Assembly (NCBI RefSeq): GCF_000143885.2
Contig: NC_018581.1
Coordinates: 3,162,001-3,226,000, forward strand
Origin: Gordonia sp. KTR9
Lineage (GTDB): Bacteria > Actinomycetota > Actinomycetes > Mycobacteriales > Mycobacteriaceae
Length of the DNA: 64,000 nt
Direction: 5' to 3'
Program-made: the position numbers and the translations under genes
Notes under the pieces: model-generated
Seen by the model: only the letters and a program-made list of their open reading frames with translations
The model's database searches: none
What the model was told of the DNA's origin: nothing
In this document: positions 16,947-26,107 of the stretch, piece by piece
How the letters are laid out: each line of letters begins with the position of its first letter
Position numbering within the stretch: the stretch's first letter is position 1

Positions 16947-18127
16947 CGGCGAGCCCGTGCGTCGATTCGGCCCACGAGATCTCCGTACGCCTGCACCGAA
17001 TGCTGCCAGGACGCGGGATCATCGAAGGTCGTGTCGCGCATCGTCGCGACGGTGACGAGGGCATCGCGCAGGGCACCGATGTCCCCCGACGGGAAGAACA
17101 CGCAGCCGTCGTAACCCCGCGCCGCCTCCGTCAGGGACGGTACGGCGGTGATCGCCACGGGCAGGCCGAGGGACATGCCGACGTGCAACGGGCCGCTGGC
17201 CGACGATCTCCGGTACGGCAGGACCAGGGCGTCCGCGCCGGCGAGCCAGCTCGCCGCCTCGGCGTCGGTCACGTAGCGGTTGACGAAGGTGATCCGATGG
17301 GCGAGCGGACTCGTGCCGATGCGCTGGGCGGGCAGCTCCCACCCTTCCCAGGTCTCCCCGATCACCGTCAGCCAGAACCGTTCCGGGTTCTCGAGGGTCT
17401 CGAACGCAGAGATGAGATCCTCGAGCCCCTTGTAGGGCCGGATGGTGCCGAAGTAGGTCAGGTTGGTGCAGTCCGCCGGCGCCACCCGCGCCGGTCGGGA
17501 ACTCGACGAATACTGCCGGAAGGGCCCGTGCCGTACGACCTCGACGGGTTTCGAGCCGATCGGATAGGTCGTGGCAAGGGGTACCAGATCCGCCTCGGAG
17601 TGGATGACGAAGCCGTCGACGAGTCGCAGCAGGAGCGTCATCATGATGCGGGTGTACCGACGCACGAGAGGTATGTCCGCCTCGCCGGTGTCCTGTATCT
17701 CATGCATCTCCATGATGATTCGCGATCCGCGGCACCGTGCCACCGCGGCGAGCAACAGATAGCTGTGCGCGACGGTCCCGGTCCACCACTGGAAGGTGAC
17801 CACGTGCGGGCGACGCCGCCACAACAGCAAGAGGGCCCGGAACATGGACGGGAACCAGAACCAGTCGACCCCGTCGTAGACGTGCATCTCCCGTGGATAC
17901 TCGAGGTCGGCGATGGGTTCGCCGACCCGTTCCGCGCCCGGGTACATCCGGGTCGGCAGCAGACGTCGCATCAGGACGACCGAAGTGTCGTACCGCGTAC
18001 CGAGCGCTTCGCTGAGAGCGTGCGTGTAGTAGCTGATCCCGCTCACGAAGTGCGGCCCGGAACCCACGACCATCACCCGCTCGATGCTGGTGTCCGGTAC
18101 CGAGGGTGCGGGGGCCTCCTCGATCAC
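16943..18127 (-). CDS. GT4-family glycosyltransferase
   Basis: A GT-B fold glycosyltransferase of about 394 residues. The N-terminal lobe begins RVMVVGSGPHFVSGISYYTH; the C-terminal lobe has YFGTIRPYKGLEDLISAF, the donor-site region ALVLPYRRSSASGPLHVGMS and GLPVAITAVPSLTE. The chosen start is the GTG at 18127, which overlaps the esterase stop as GTGA; an in-frame ATG at 18205 would overlap that gene by about 80 bases. It should transfer a sugar from a nucleotide donor to the growing glycan on the cytoplasmic side. The sugar cannot be predicted. Confidence 0.9.
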   Translation of the reverse strand: MIEEAPAPSVPDTSIERVMVVGSGPHFVSGISYYTHALSEALGTRYDTSVVLMRRLLPTRMYPGAERVGEPIADLEYPREMHVYDGVDWFWFPSMFRALLLLWRRRPHVVTFQWWTGTVAHSYLLLAAVARCRGSRIIMEMHEIQDTGEADIPLVRRYTRIMMTLLLRLVDGFVIHSEADLVPLATTYPIGSKPVEVVRHGPFRQYSSSSRPARVAPADCTNLTYFGTIRPYKGLEDLISAFETLENPERFWLTVIGETWEGWELPAQRIGTSPLAHRITFVNRYVTDAEAASWLAGADALVLPYRRSSASGPLHVGMSLGLPVAITAVPSLTEAARGYDGCVFFPSGDIGALRDALVTVATMRDTTFDDPASWQHSVQAYGDLVGRIDARARR

Positions 18128-18885
18128 CAACGGGTGAGTCCGTTGAACCACGTCACCACATCCTCTCCTTGCAGGCACGACGGATCCAGGTGCGGTCCCG
18201 TGCATTCGACGATCGAGATGTCCGCCACGCCACCGAACCGCGCGCGGAACGCATCGGCATTCGCCGACGTCGGGACCAGGGTGTCCGACGGGCTCACGTA
18301 GAAGCGGATGTTGCTGCCGCTCAATGATTCCACCGGCAGTTGCATCGGATCGACCGCAGCCGGATCGGGGTTCGCGTCCGCGATACTCGTCCGATAGTCG
18401 GCAGGCGCCTGGTCGAAATTCAGCGCGGGCCCGATCGCGGCGAGCCCTCGGGGCCGCAGGTCCGGATCTTTCGCCAGCAGGTTCATCGCGGCGATCGCTC
18501 CCATCGACTCCGCGAGGAAGAACACGTCGGAGACGCGATACCGGTCGGCCGCCCAGGTCGCCAACTCGGCGTAGTTCAGCTGGGACGCATTGTTTCCGAA
18601 TGCATTTCCGCCCGCACGACTGGCCACGACCGCGTAGCCCGCGTCCGTGAGATCGCGCACGAGAGACCGGTGCGGGTCATCCTTCTCGAGGATCGACTCG
18701 TCTTCGTCGAGCCCGTGGAAGTAGACGACGACGCCTCGTGTGGTCACATCCGCGTCGACGACCCCCACAGTGTTCTCCCCGTCCACGACCACGCGGTCAC
18801 GGGTGAGGCCGCCGTCGTCGACCGTCGAGCACCCCGTCGACGCGAGCACTGCCGCCAGCATCATGACGAGGCCGACACGGCGCAT
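18124..18885 (-). CDS. Lipoprotein alpha/beta hydrolase (esterase-like)
   Basis: A 253-residue exported hydrolase. The N-terminus MRRVGLVMMLAAVLASTGC is a lipoprotein signal with Cys at about 19. The hydrolase fold follows: VVVYFHGLDEDES (oxyanion HG), nucleophile elbow AESMGAI at about 125-131, Asp in SPSDTLVP and His in CTGPHLDPS. It would act at the outer face of the membrane, perhaps removing or transferring acyl groups on the glycan made by the operon; this is inferred from its position between two glycosyltransferase genes. The ATG at 18885 shares one base with the upstream TGA (TGATG). Confidence 0.85.
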   Translation of the reverse strand: MRRVGLVMMLAAVLASTGCSTVDDGGLTRDRVVVDGENTVGVVDADVTTRGVVVYFHGLDEDESILEKDDPHRSLVRDLTDAGYAVVASRAGGNAFGNNASQLNYAELATWAADRYRVSDVFFLAESMGAIAAMNLLAKDPDLRPRGLAAIGPALNFDQAPADYRTSIADANPDPAAVDPMQLPVESLSGSNIRFYVSPSDTLVPTSANADAFRARFGGVADISIVECTGPHLDPSCLQGEDVVTWFNGLTRW

Positions 18886-20066
18886 CACTGCACACCCGCC
18901 ACTGACTCGTACAGCGATCCGATCCGACTCGCACGCACCGGAGCGGTGTACTCGTCGCGCACACGCTCGGAACCGGAACGCGCCAGCTGTTTCCGCAGGA
19001 GGTCGTCCTCGGCGAGCCGGACGAGTGCCGCGGCGAGATCGTCGACGTCCCCCGGTTCGACCAGCAACCCGGTCTCCCCGTCCTCGATGAACTCCGCCGG
19101 CCCGCCCGACCGGCAGGCGATCACCGGTAGCTCGCACAACTGGGCCTCCAGCAAGATCATGCCGAACGGTTCTGCGTAGGACGGACAGGCGAGCACGTCG
19201 ATCGCGCCCAGCACGCCGGCGATGTCGTCGGTGTGCGGGACGACCCGCACCGCCTCACCGAGCAGTTCCGCACCCAGTGCGGTCAGCTCCGACAGGTACC
19301 GTCCATCGTCGGTCCCCGGCGAACCCACCAGGGCCAACTGCAACGGGTGTCCCTTCTCCCGGGACCGCGCAACCGCTCTGACCAGGATGTGCAGACCCTT
19401 CTCGGGGTCGACGCGGCCGACGGCGGCCACGATCAGTTCGTCCGGGCGTGCCGCGAGCCGTGCCCGCCACGGGGTGTCGGCCGCGCCGTTCCCTTCTCGG
19501 CGGGTGTCGAACCGGCGGGGGTCGACGCACTGCGGGATCACGACCACTCCGGCTCGGGCCCACGTCGGCACCTGGTCCCGTGATGCGGCGCTGATGGCGA
19601 TGGTCGCACCGGACATGCGGATCAGCGCGCCCAGAATCCAGCGCGGGAGACCCGGCGCGACGATCTCGTGGAGTTCGAGCACCGGCCTCGCCCCGGTGAG
19701 CAAACCCGCGATCACGCAATCCACGTGCGTCATCAGCAGATTCGAGTGGATCACGTCGGCCTCGGTCTCCCGGACCGAGCGAACCAGCCGGCCGGTCGCC
19801 CGGACCGTTCGCCACACGCTGGTCGACAGCGCACGCAGACCATGCCACCGGCGGCCGTCACCGGACCGCAATCCCTGCCGGGCGGGAACATCCAGCGCGT
19901 GGAACCCGAGACCCGTCTCGCGCCAGCGCTTCTCGAAAGTCCCGCCTGCGGGAGCGGCGAGGGTCATGTGGATCGCGGACTGCTCGAAGTGCGCCGCGAT
20001 GTTGAGGAGGCTCTGCTCGGCGCCGGTCACGTCGGGCGACGGAGAGACCGCCAGGACCCTGATCAC
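18885..20066 (-). CDS. GT4-family glycosyltransferase
   Basis: A 393-residue GT-B glycosyltransferase. It shows the acceptor-lobe segment SPDVTGAEQSLLNIAAHFE, the donor-lobe start AAVGRVDPEKGLHILVRAV, and the nucleotide-sugar motif YAEPFGMILLEAQLCELPVI (E-x7-E type) followed by GGPAEFIEDGETG. These are the hallmarks of retaining GT4 enzymes such as mannosyl- or glucosyltransferases. The GTG at 20066 overlaps the upstream acyltransferase stop as GTGA. It is the second of two GT4 enzymes in the operon, so it probably adds a different residue or linkage. Confidence 0.92.
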   Translation of the reverse strand: MIRVLAVSPSPDVTGAEQSLLNIAAHFEQSAIHMTLAAPAGGTFEKRWRETGLGFHALDVPARQGLRSGDGRRWHGLRALSTSVWRTVRATGRLVRSVRETEADVIHSNLLMTHVDCVIAGLLTGARPVLELHEIVAPGLPRWILGALIRMSGATIAISAASRDQVPTWARAGVVVIPQCVDPRRFDTRREGNGAADTPWRARLAARPDELIVAAVGRVDPEKGLHILVRAVARSREKGHPLQLALVGSPGTDDGRYLSELTALGAELLGEAVRVVPHTDDIAGVLGAIDVLACPSYAEPFGMILLEAQLCELPVIACRSGGPAEFIEDGETGLLVEPGDVDDLAAALVRLAEDDLLRKQLARSGSERVRDEYTAPVRASRIGSLYESVAGVQ

Positions 20067-21343
20067 CGCACCCTCCCTCCCGCGACGATCGCGCCGAAGT
20101 CATGTGTCAGCGCGGCGAGCGCAGCGCCGACGCGGTCGGCGTCGACGACGTTGTCGTGGAACGAGACCGACAGCAGACTCGCCTCGCGGGTGTGCAGGCC
20201 GACAACCGTCACCCCGTGGGGCCCATCGGGTTCGGAACTGCTCGCGTACACCGGACGGCCACCGGGCGCGAACGGGATGTCGGTGCGCATTCCGACATCG
20301 GAGAAGGAGACGACCGCGGGCATGCCCCGGTCGGCAGACTCGGGGATCGCGGTGCGGTGCCGTCGTCCGCCGGTACGCACGGAGGACAGGACCGCCCCGG
20401 CCAGGGGCCGGCCCGTCCGCAGACCCGAGCGGATCGACTGCGACACATCCGAGATCGAGGTGCGGTCGTCGATCCGGATCGGCAGCGAGCCGAGGAAGTT
20501 GCCGTTGATCCAGTCCCCGTCGAGGTAGGTTCGCAGGTCGACGACGACGTTCGAGATCGGCGCGATGACGATGCCGGCCTCACGCAGCGCCCGGGTGACC
20601 GCGAAGGCCATGACCGCGAAGTTGCTGACCTTGCCCGACGCCTCCCGCGCGGCGGACAACGCCTCATCGCGGACCGCACCGTCGATACTGGTGTACAACG
20701 TCTTCCGTGAGGGTCGCCAGGGCACCGTCAGACCGGACGCCGGCGTCTCCGGACGATCCGGCCGGTCGGTGAAGGCCGCGCGCAGCCGTTTCGGGTCTCG
20801 CCCGAAGGTCGCCCAGGCGGCGGCGAGAACCGGTGCCCGTCCCGACGGGTGCGAGGCCACCGGCTTGTACCCGCCGCCGGACGCCGCGCCGGCCACGGCC
20901 TCGATGAGGGCGCCGTTGCTCCGCCCGTCGCCGAGCGCATGCCAGACCACCATCCCGAGATATCCCGGGTACACGACGAACTGGAGCGGCAGGTGCGGGT
21001 CGGCGTCCGCGACCATCGCATCCACGACCTCACCGATACCCGTGGTGTCGTCCCACGCCGCGCCCTCGGTCACCATGGCCTCGGTCGGCGCTCCGGGTAT
21101 CCAGCGCAGCTCGTCGCGGTCGAGTCCCCATCCGATGCGGGCATGGGGATTCTCCTCGGCCACCCTGGCCACCGCCGCCCGGACACCCTCGAGGGGTGGC
21201 AGGTCGATGGGGCCGAGCAGCAGGCTCAACACCGTTCCGACCCATGGCCGGTCGCGCCTCTGCAACGCGAGGGGGTCCGTCCGACCGGTGCTGCCGGCCC
21301 CGGTGTCACTCGTCACCGCATCGTTCGTCACGGTTCTACTCAT
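20063..21343 (-). CDS. Condensation-domain-like acyltransferase
   Basis: A 426-residue protein of the CoA-dependent acyltransferase/condensation superfamily (Pap and wax-synthase-like fold). The active-site motif H-x-x-x-D-G appears as WHALGDGRS at about 134, and the structural motif near the C-terminus is VSFSDVGMRTD, resembling the D-F-G-W equivalent. Such enzymes in mycobacteria esterify glycolipids with acyl chains. Here it could acylate the operon's glycan. The start is the ATG at 21343 after a GGAGG site, and it overlaps the upstream stop as ATGA. The acyl donor and acceptor are unknown. Confidence 0.82.
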   Translation of the reverse strand: MSRTVTNDAVTSDTGAGSTGRTDPLALQRRDRPWVGTVLSLLLGPIDLPPLEGVRAAVARVAEENPHARIGWGLDRDELRWIPGAPTEAMVTEGAAWDDTTGIGEVVDAMVADADPHLPLQFVVYPGYLGMVVWHALGDGRSNGALIEAVAGAASGGGYKPVASHPSGRAPVLAAAWATFGRDPKRLRAAFTDRPDRPETPASGLTVPWRPSRKTLYTSIDGAVRDEALSAAREASGKVSNFAVMAFAVTRALREAGIVIAPISNVVVDLRTYLDGDWINGNFLGSLPIRIDDRTSISDVSQSIRSGLRTGRPLAGAVLSSVRTGGRRHRTAIPESADRGMPAVVSFSDVGMRTDIPFAPGGRPVYASSSEPDGPHGVTVVGLHTREASLLSVSFHDNVVDADRVGAALAALTHDFGAIVAGGRVR

Positions 21344-23088
21344 CTCAAAGCCTCCTGGTACAGGTAGACCCACGCGCCGGGTCGGTCGTCGACGACCTCC
21401 CACCGCGGGTCGGTGGACACGTGGGCGCGCAGGTTCGCTACCGCGTCGGCCGGGAACATTCCGAAATAGGCGCCGTAGGCCCGCATCGGTTCGGACAGCA
21501 CGAGATACGTCGGGCGGTCCCGTCCGGTCACGACCGACATGAACTGCTGGTAGTCGGTGTCGGACGCGAAACTCCTTCCGCGCATTCCGGGTACGAACAT
21601 CAGCGAGTGGTCGTAGGTGTCGGTGAACTCGGCGAAGCGCACGTAGTCGCCGGTGCTGCGCTCCGGCCACGTCGGCACCAGCGGCGTGACGTAGGCGGGA
21701 AAGACGTTGCCCTCCAGCAGATCCTCGCTTGCCGCAACCTGCGGGGCACCGATCAGATTCGTGTACCAGTTGGCCGAGGACGCCTGCGCGGCCATCACGG
21801 TGACCAACAAGAACACCGCGAACGCCGGCACGGATATGGCCGGCCGAGAACGTAATCCACCCACCAGCGCCGGAGCCAGGACGAATGCGCAACCGACCAG
21901 CGAGTAGAGGAACACCCGGAACACCGCTTCGCCCCCGTAGCTCTGGCCACCGAGGATCAGGATGGGACTCAGTGCCAGCACTCCCAACGCCCAGACCGGC
22001 TGGCGACGTCGCCATCTGATCAGCAGGACGGTCGCGGTGGCGCCCCACATCGACACCGTGAGAAGTCGCATCACCCAGCTCGCGACGACCTGTCCGGCCA
22101 TTCCGGTGAGTCCCGCACCATTCGTCCGCGCATTGCCCGTGACATCGCTGGAGAACAGCGTGTACTGCGATACGACGTCGAAGTTGTAGGCGAGAACCGC
22201 GGCGAGGGCCGCGGCCATCAGCAGGACGACCCACCAGGGCTTGAGTTGTCGCCCCAGCACGAGTAGGCAGGCAGCTCCCAGGACCCAGTACGGGGTCAGC
22301 TGATGGGAGATGGCGAGAGCAGCGAAGAGGATCACCAGGGCGAGGGTCCCCGCGGGCCGGGTCCGGGACAGCCCGATGAGAACGAGGATGCCGACCGTGA
22401 GGAGGATGGCGAAGGCCTGAGGAGCGAAATAGTCCTGTTCCACCCAGTTCAACGACACCACCAGGAACGTCGCCGTCAGACTCTGGTCACGCGTCAATCG
22501 CCAGGCACGCGCCGCGGCGTAGACCAGAGCGGCCAACGCGAGACAGAACACCGGGGTGAATCCGTGCGCGATGTCGATCGGCTCGACGCCGGTGAGATCG
22601 CTGAGCCAGGCGGTCAGTGCGAAGAGCCCGGGCCAGCCGTTGTAGACGTCGACACCGTGCGCGAGCGAATGACTCTGCTGGACATGGTCGACAACACCCA
22701 GGTGTTTGTAGGTCCATGCATACATCGGCTCCTCGGTGGAGATCGCCCGCGGAAGCCGCTGACACACGACCATCGCGACGATCGCCGTCACCGCCGCGGG
22801 CGAATTGCGCTGTCGTATCGCAACACCGAAACCCAGTGCGGCGAGCACGATCGAGATCGCATACGTCGGCGACGCCCCGGCGAGCAGTCCGAACTGGTTG
22901 AAGGCCGACGTCGGGATCGTCCGGACGCCGTGGACGAAACACGCCAGGCAGAGCGCCAGCACGACCCAGGGTGTCGCCACCCGGCGCCACGGCGGGCGGA
23001 CCCGTGCCGCCGACCCCGCCGCTGTCGAACCCGTGGCTGCCGATTCGCGTGCGGTGGTGATGGGCTCGATGGTCGGGGTGGCCGTCAT
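21340..23088 (-). CDS. Polytopic membrane protein, GT-C or polymerase-like
   Basis: A 582-residue protein with about eleven to thirteen hydrophobic helices between residues 35 and 450, then an extracytoplasmic domain of about 130 residues rich in aromatic residues. A conserved-looking external loop, SHSLAHGVDVYNGWPGLFAL, resembles actinobacterial membrane glycosyltransferase-like proteins. No D-x-D or E-x-D is decisive, so both a GT-C glycosyltransferase and a polysaccharide polymerase are possible. The ATG at 23088 overlaps the upstream GT2 stop as ATGA. Upstream open frame beyond this start lies within the GT2 gene and is not used. Confidence 0.8.
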   Translation of the reverse strand: MTATPTIEPITTARESAATGSTAAGSAARVRPPWRRVATPWVVLALCLACFVHGVRTIPTSAFNQFGLLAGASPTYAISIVLAALGFGVAIRQRNSPAAVTAIVAMVVCQRLPRAISTEEPMYAWTYKHLGVVDHVQQSHSLAHGVDVYNGWPGLFALTAWLSDLTGVEPIDIAHGFTPVFCLALAALVYAAARAWRLTRDQSLTATFLVVSLNWVEQDYFAPQAFAILLTVGILVLIGLSRTRPAGTLALVILFAALAISHQLTPYWVLGAACLLVLGRQLKPWWVVLLMAAALAAVLAYNFDVVSQYTLFSSDVTGNARTNGAGLTGMAGQVVASWVMRLLTVSMWGATATVLLIRWRRRQPVWALGVLALSPILILGGQSYGGEAVFRVFLYSLVGCAFVLAPALVGGLRSRPAISVPAFAVFLLVTVMAAQASSANWYTNLIGAPQVAASEDLLEGNVFPAYVTPLVPTWPERSTGDYVRFAEFTDTYDHSLMFVPGMRGRSFASDTDYQQFMSVVTGRDRPTYLVLSEPMRAYGAYFGMFPADAVANLRAHVSTDPRWEVVDDRPGAWVYLYQEALR

Positions 23089-24770
23089 CGCCGCACCGCC
23101 CGGGACGCGAGGTACCTGCCACGCAGCAGTCCTCCCACGCTCGTGAGCGCACCGAGGCCCGCCAACAGCGCCGATGGATCCCAGAACCCGGCCATCAGCA
23201 GACCTGTCACCGACAAGGTGCAGATGGCCGAACCGAGCGTCGGGACCAGCACCCAACGCGCCGAACCCGGCAGGTATGCCGAGAACGACACCGCGAGTGA
23301 ACCGGGCCCGGCCAGGACGAACACTGCCACCGCCAGCGCCTGCAGCGCGCCCGGCAGCACCCCGGCCGCCGCCAGCATGCCGATCGCCCCGCACCAGACG
23401 GCGGTGCCTGCCAGGCGGCCCGCCAGGATCGTGTTGCCCCGGTCCCCCCACATCTGCTCGCGACGAAAGTCGAAGAGCCCGGCGACCCCGCGCGCACGGT
23501 TGCGCAACGGAGTGCCGCTACGCCCGGCGAGTCTGCCTCGCAGCAACCTCCACGGACCACGAACGACGCCGGTCAGCTCCCGCCGGCGTACCGTGGCCAG
23601 CTCGGGCTCCGCCGCGAGCGCCGCGGAATGCTCGACGTCGGTGACTGCTCCCAGATGGCGCACACCGACGACGAGTCGTTTGGCGACCATGCCCGTGGTG
23701 CGGGGATGCACCAGCATCTTGACGAGCAGGGCGCTCAACCCGACTCCGTAGTCGTGCATCTGCTTGTCGAGTTCGGCGACGGTCTCCCGATGGCTGTGCC
23801 AGACGATCGCACCGGGCTCCCTCGCGAGGAGCCGGCCCGACAGAAGGATCCGCACGAAGATGTCCATGTCCTCACCGCTCCCGGCGGGCGACCCGGCGCC
23901 GAGCGCCTCGTCGAACCCGCCGAGTGCAGTGACCGCCGCCTTGCGCACAGCGAAGTTGGCGCCCGTCCCGAACTCCGACACGCGAAGCGGGAACAGGTCG
24001 TCGTCCGCCGCGTGGTCGTCGAGCCCGTAGAGCGCCGGTTCCCACCGCCGGGCCCAACCGACCCGATGGTCGAACCAGGCCTGCGTCGGCGTCAGCACTT
24101 CCACCGACGGCACCATCCCGCAGACGCAGGCCACGCGATAGTCCCGTTCGAAGCCGATCACGAGGCGATCGAGCCACTGCGCGTCGATGACCACGTCGTC
24201 ATCGGTGAAGGCGACGATGTCGTGGATAGCATGGCGGACACCGACATTGCGGGCGATCGACAATCCCTGCCCGACCGCGTCGACGACCCGCATCGGAAGG
24301 CCGGAAGCCGCTTCGACGACGGGCCGGGTGACACCGCTCGTCGGGTTGTTGTCGACCACCAGGATCTCGAACTCCGGGTAGTCGAGTTCGACGAGGCTCG
24401 CCAACAGCCGCGCGAGATGGTCCGGGCGGTCCCTGGTGCAGATCACCACCGACACCGCGGGCGAGGTCTCCCGACGCGGTTGCGACACGAGACCGGGCAG
24501 TTCACGGGCGCGTGCGCGCAGAATCGACCCGTCGACCGTACCGTCGACGATCGGGACCTGGACGAAGCCGAGAGGTTGACCGTCCCGTCTGACGAGAAAC
24601 CGTGCTTCGGAGAAGCCGGAGCCGCCGACGATCTCGATCCGCCCGGGCGGGATGTCCCCGTCCTCGACCTGCCCCACCCAGACGGCTCCCGACCACACCG
24701 GACCCGCGCCCACGATCTGTCTGACCGGTGTGAGCATCGCCGGTCCAGTGGACGTCTCGGTGTCTCTCAT
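23085..24770 (-). CDS. GT2-family glycosyltransferase with C-terminal membrane helices
   Basis: A 561-residue two-part protein. Residues about 105-350 form a GT-A family 2 domain: VSVVICTRDRPDHLARLLAS, the D-D-D metal site in AFTDDDVVID at about 187, and the ED motif SGEDMDIFVR. After about 450 there are three to four hydrophobic segments (ALAVAVFVLAGPGSLAVSF, SAICTLSVTGLLMAGF). The first 100 residues form an extra N-terminal region with predicted strands. It should glycosylate a membrane-bound lipid-linked intermediate. The ATG at 24770 overlaps the flippase stop as ATGA. Confidence 0.9.
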   Translation of the reverse strand: MRDTETSTGPAMLTPVRQIVGAGPVWSGAVWVGQVEDGDIPPGRIEIVGGSGFSEARFLVRRDGQPLGFVQVPIVDGTVDGSILRARARELPGLVSQPRRETSPAVSVVICTRDRPDHLARLLASLVELDYPEFEILVVDNNPTSGVTRPVVEAASGLPMRVVDAVGQGLSIARNVGVRHAIHDIVAFTDDDVVIDAQWLDRLVIGFERDYRVACVCGMVPSVEVLTPTQAWFDHRVGWARRWEPALYGLDDHAADDDLFPLRVSEFGTGANFAVRKAAVTALGGFDEALGAGSPAGSGEDMDIFVRILLSGRLLAREPGAIVWHSHRETVAELDKQMHDYGVGLSALLVKMLVHPRTTGMVAKRLVVGVRHLGAVTDVEHSAALAAEPELATVRRRELTGVVRGPWRLLRGRLAGRSGTPLRNRARGVAGLFDFRREQMWGDRGNTILAGRLAGTAVWCGAIGMLAAAGVLPGALQALAVAVFVLAGPGSLAVSFSAYLPGSARWVLVPTLGSAICTLSVTGLLMAGFWDPSALLAGLGALTSVGGLLRGRYLASRAVRR

Positions 24771-26107
24771 CGCTTCTCCTTCTTCCGAGACGAGCCGCGG
24801 GACAACGCTTCGCGACCACGGGCACTCTCACCGAAGTACTTGCGCCCGAACACGATCCCCGCTCCCGCGGTGAGTACTGCCTGATGCGCGAGAACGACCC
24901 ACGCCGCACCGACGGCTCCCAACGCCGCGCAGCACGCCGGCATCATCGCGAACAGCAGGATCGCGGTGGCACCGCTGAGTACCAACGGCGCCCGAAGACG
25001 CCGCTCCGACTGCCGCAGCGCCGCCCACATCAGATACGGCAACCGGATGATCGAGCCCGCGCACAGCACCACGACCACGGCAAGGGTCGTGCCCCTGTCG
25101 TAGGCCGGGTTGAGCACATGGAGCGCGGTGGGAACGACTGCTGCGGCGCCGACCGATCCGAGCACGGTCACGACACCCGCACGGGCCATGAGCCTCTTGG
25201 CCATCGCGCCGGCCGAGGCGGGCTCCGCGGACGCATGAACCGCCAGCGACACCGCCATCGACGCACCGATGAAGTCGAGGGTGGACACGATCGCGAAGAC
25301 GAGGGCGAATCGCGCACCGTCTTCGGGACCGGCGAAGAGTGTCACGAGAAATGGAGTGAGGGCGAGAACGCCCAGGTTGAGCCCGGACAACGCGGTCGTA
25401 CGGCTGACCACGCGATGGAACTCGACCATCGCCTGTCCCGCGGAGATGGTTCCGCTCGTGGGTAGCCCGTCACCGGTGTCGATCAGCCGCCTGATCGACG
25501 GCCGCAGCACCACCACCATTCCCGCAGAGGCGATCACCACCGCGAGGGGCACGCTCTGCCACGCGATGGTCGCACAGAGCACCGGCAGCACCACGATCTT
25601 GGCGACGCCGTGCGCGATGTTCGACGGCGGTGTCCAGTTCGCCCGCCCGATGGCGATCAGCGTGGCGCTCTGCAATCCGTATGCCGACCAAGCGATGATC
25701 CCGACGACGACGACGGCGGCAACCGCGTAGTCGCCGCGCACCTCGGACAGCGAGGTGATGACCACCAGGCCGCTGACGATTCCGGCGACGGTCGACAGCA
25801 CAGTCGTCAGGCGGAGGCCACGCCGGAACACGGCTGGGCGGTCGCGACCGACGGCGGGCAGGATCGCAGTGTAGGCGTCGCCGACACCCGCGGCGATGAC
25901 CGATCCGACCGCAGTGATGACCGACAGGACGGCCGTCATCACACCGAGCTCGTCCGGTGCCACGAACCGCGCCGAGAACGCCCAGAAGGCAACCCCGAGA
26001 ACAGCATTGATCGCCGAACCGATGGCGACCGCAATCGCTTCGCGTTGCACTCGCTGAGCGCCGTACCGTGAGGTCGATGGATGCCCGGCGTCGAGGTCAG
26101 CTGACAT
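24767..26107 (-). CDS. Polysaccharide flippase-like membrane protein (MOP superfamily)
   Basis: A 446-residue protein with about twelve hydrophobic helices, a first helix typical of Wzx/RfbX-type exporters (AIAVAIGSAINAVLGVAFWA, then FSARFVAPDELGVMTAVLS) and a basic, Lys-rich tail. Such proteins flip lipid-linked oligosaccharides across the cytoplasmic membrane. With glycosyltransferases on both sides, export of the operon's product is the likely role. The start codon is ATG at 26107, which overlaps the end of the first gene of the operon by 11 bases. Confidence 0.88.
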   Translation of the reverse strand: MSADLDAGHPSTSRYGAQRVQREAIAVAIGSAINAVLGVAFWAFSARFVAPDELGVMTAVLSVITAVGSVIAAGVGDAYTAILPAVGRDRPAVFRRGLRLTTVLSTVAGIVSGLVVITSLSEVRGDYAVAAVVVVGIIAWSAYGLQSATLIAIGRANWTPPSNIAHGVAKIVVLPVLCATIAWQSVPLAVVIASAGMVVVLRPSIRRLIDTGDGLPTSGTISAGQAMVEFHRVVSRTTALSGLNLGVLALTPFLVTLFAGPEDGARFALVFAIVSTLDFIGASMAVSLAVHASAEPASAGAMAKRLMARAGVVTVLGSVGAAAVVPTALHVLNPAYDRGTTLAVVVVLCAGSIIRLPYLMWAALRQSERRLRAPLVLSGATAILLFAMMPACCAALGAVGAAWVVLAHQAVLTAGAGIVFGRKYFGESARGREALSRGSSRKKEKR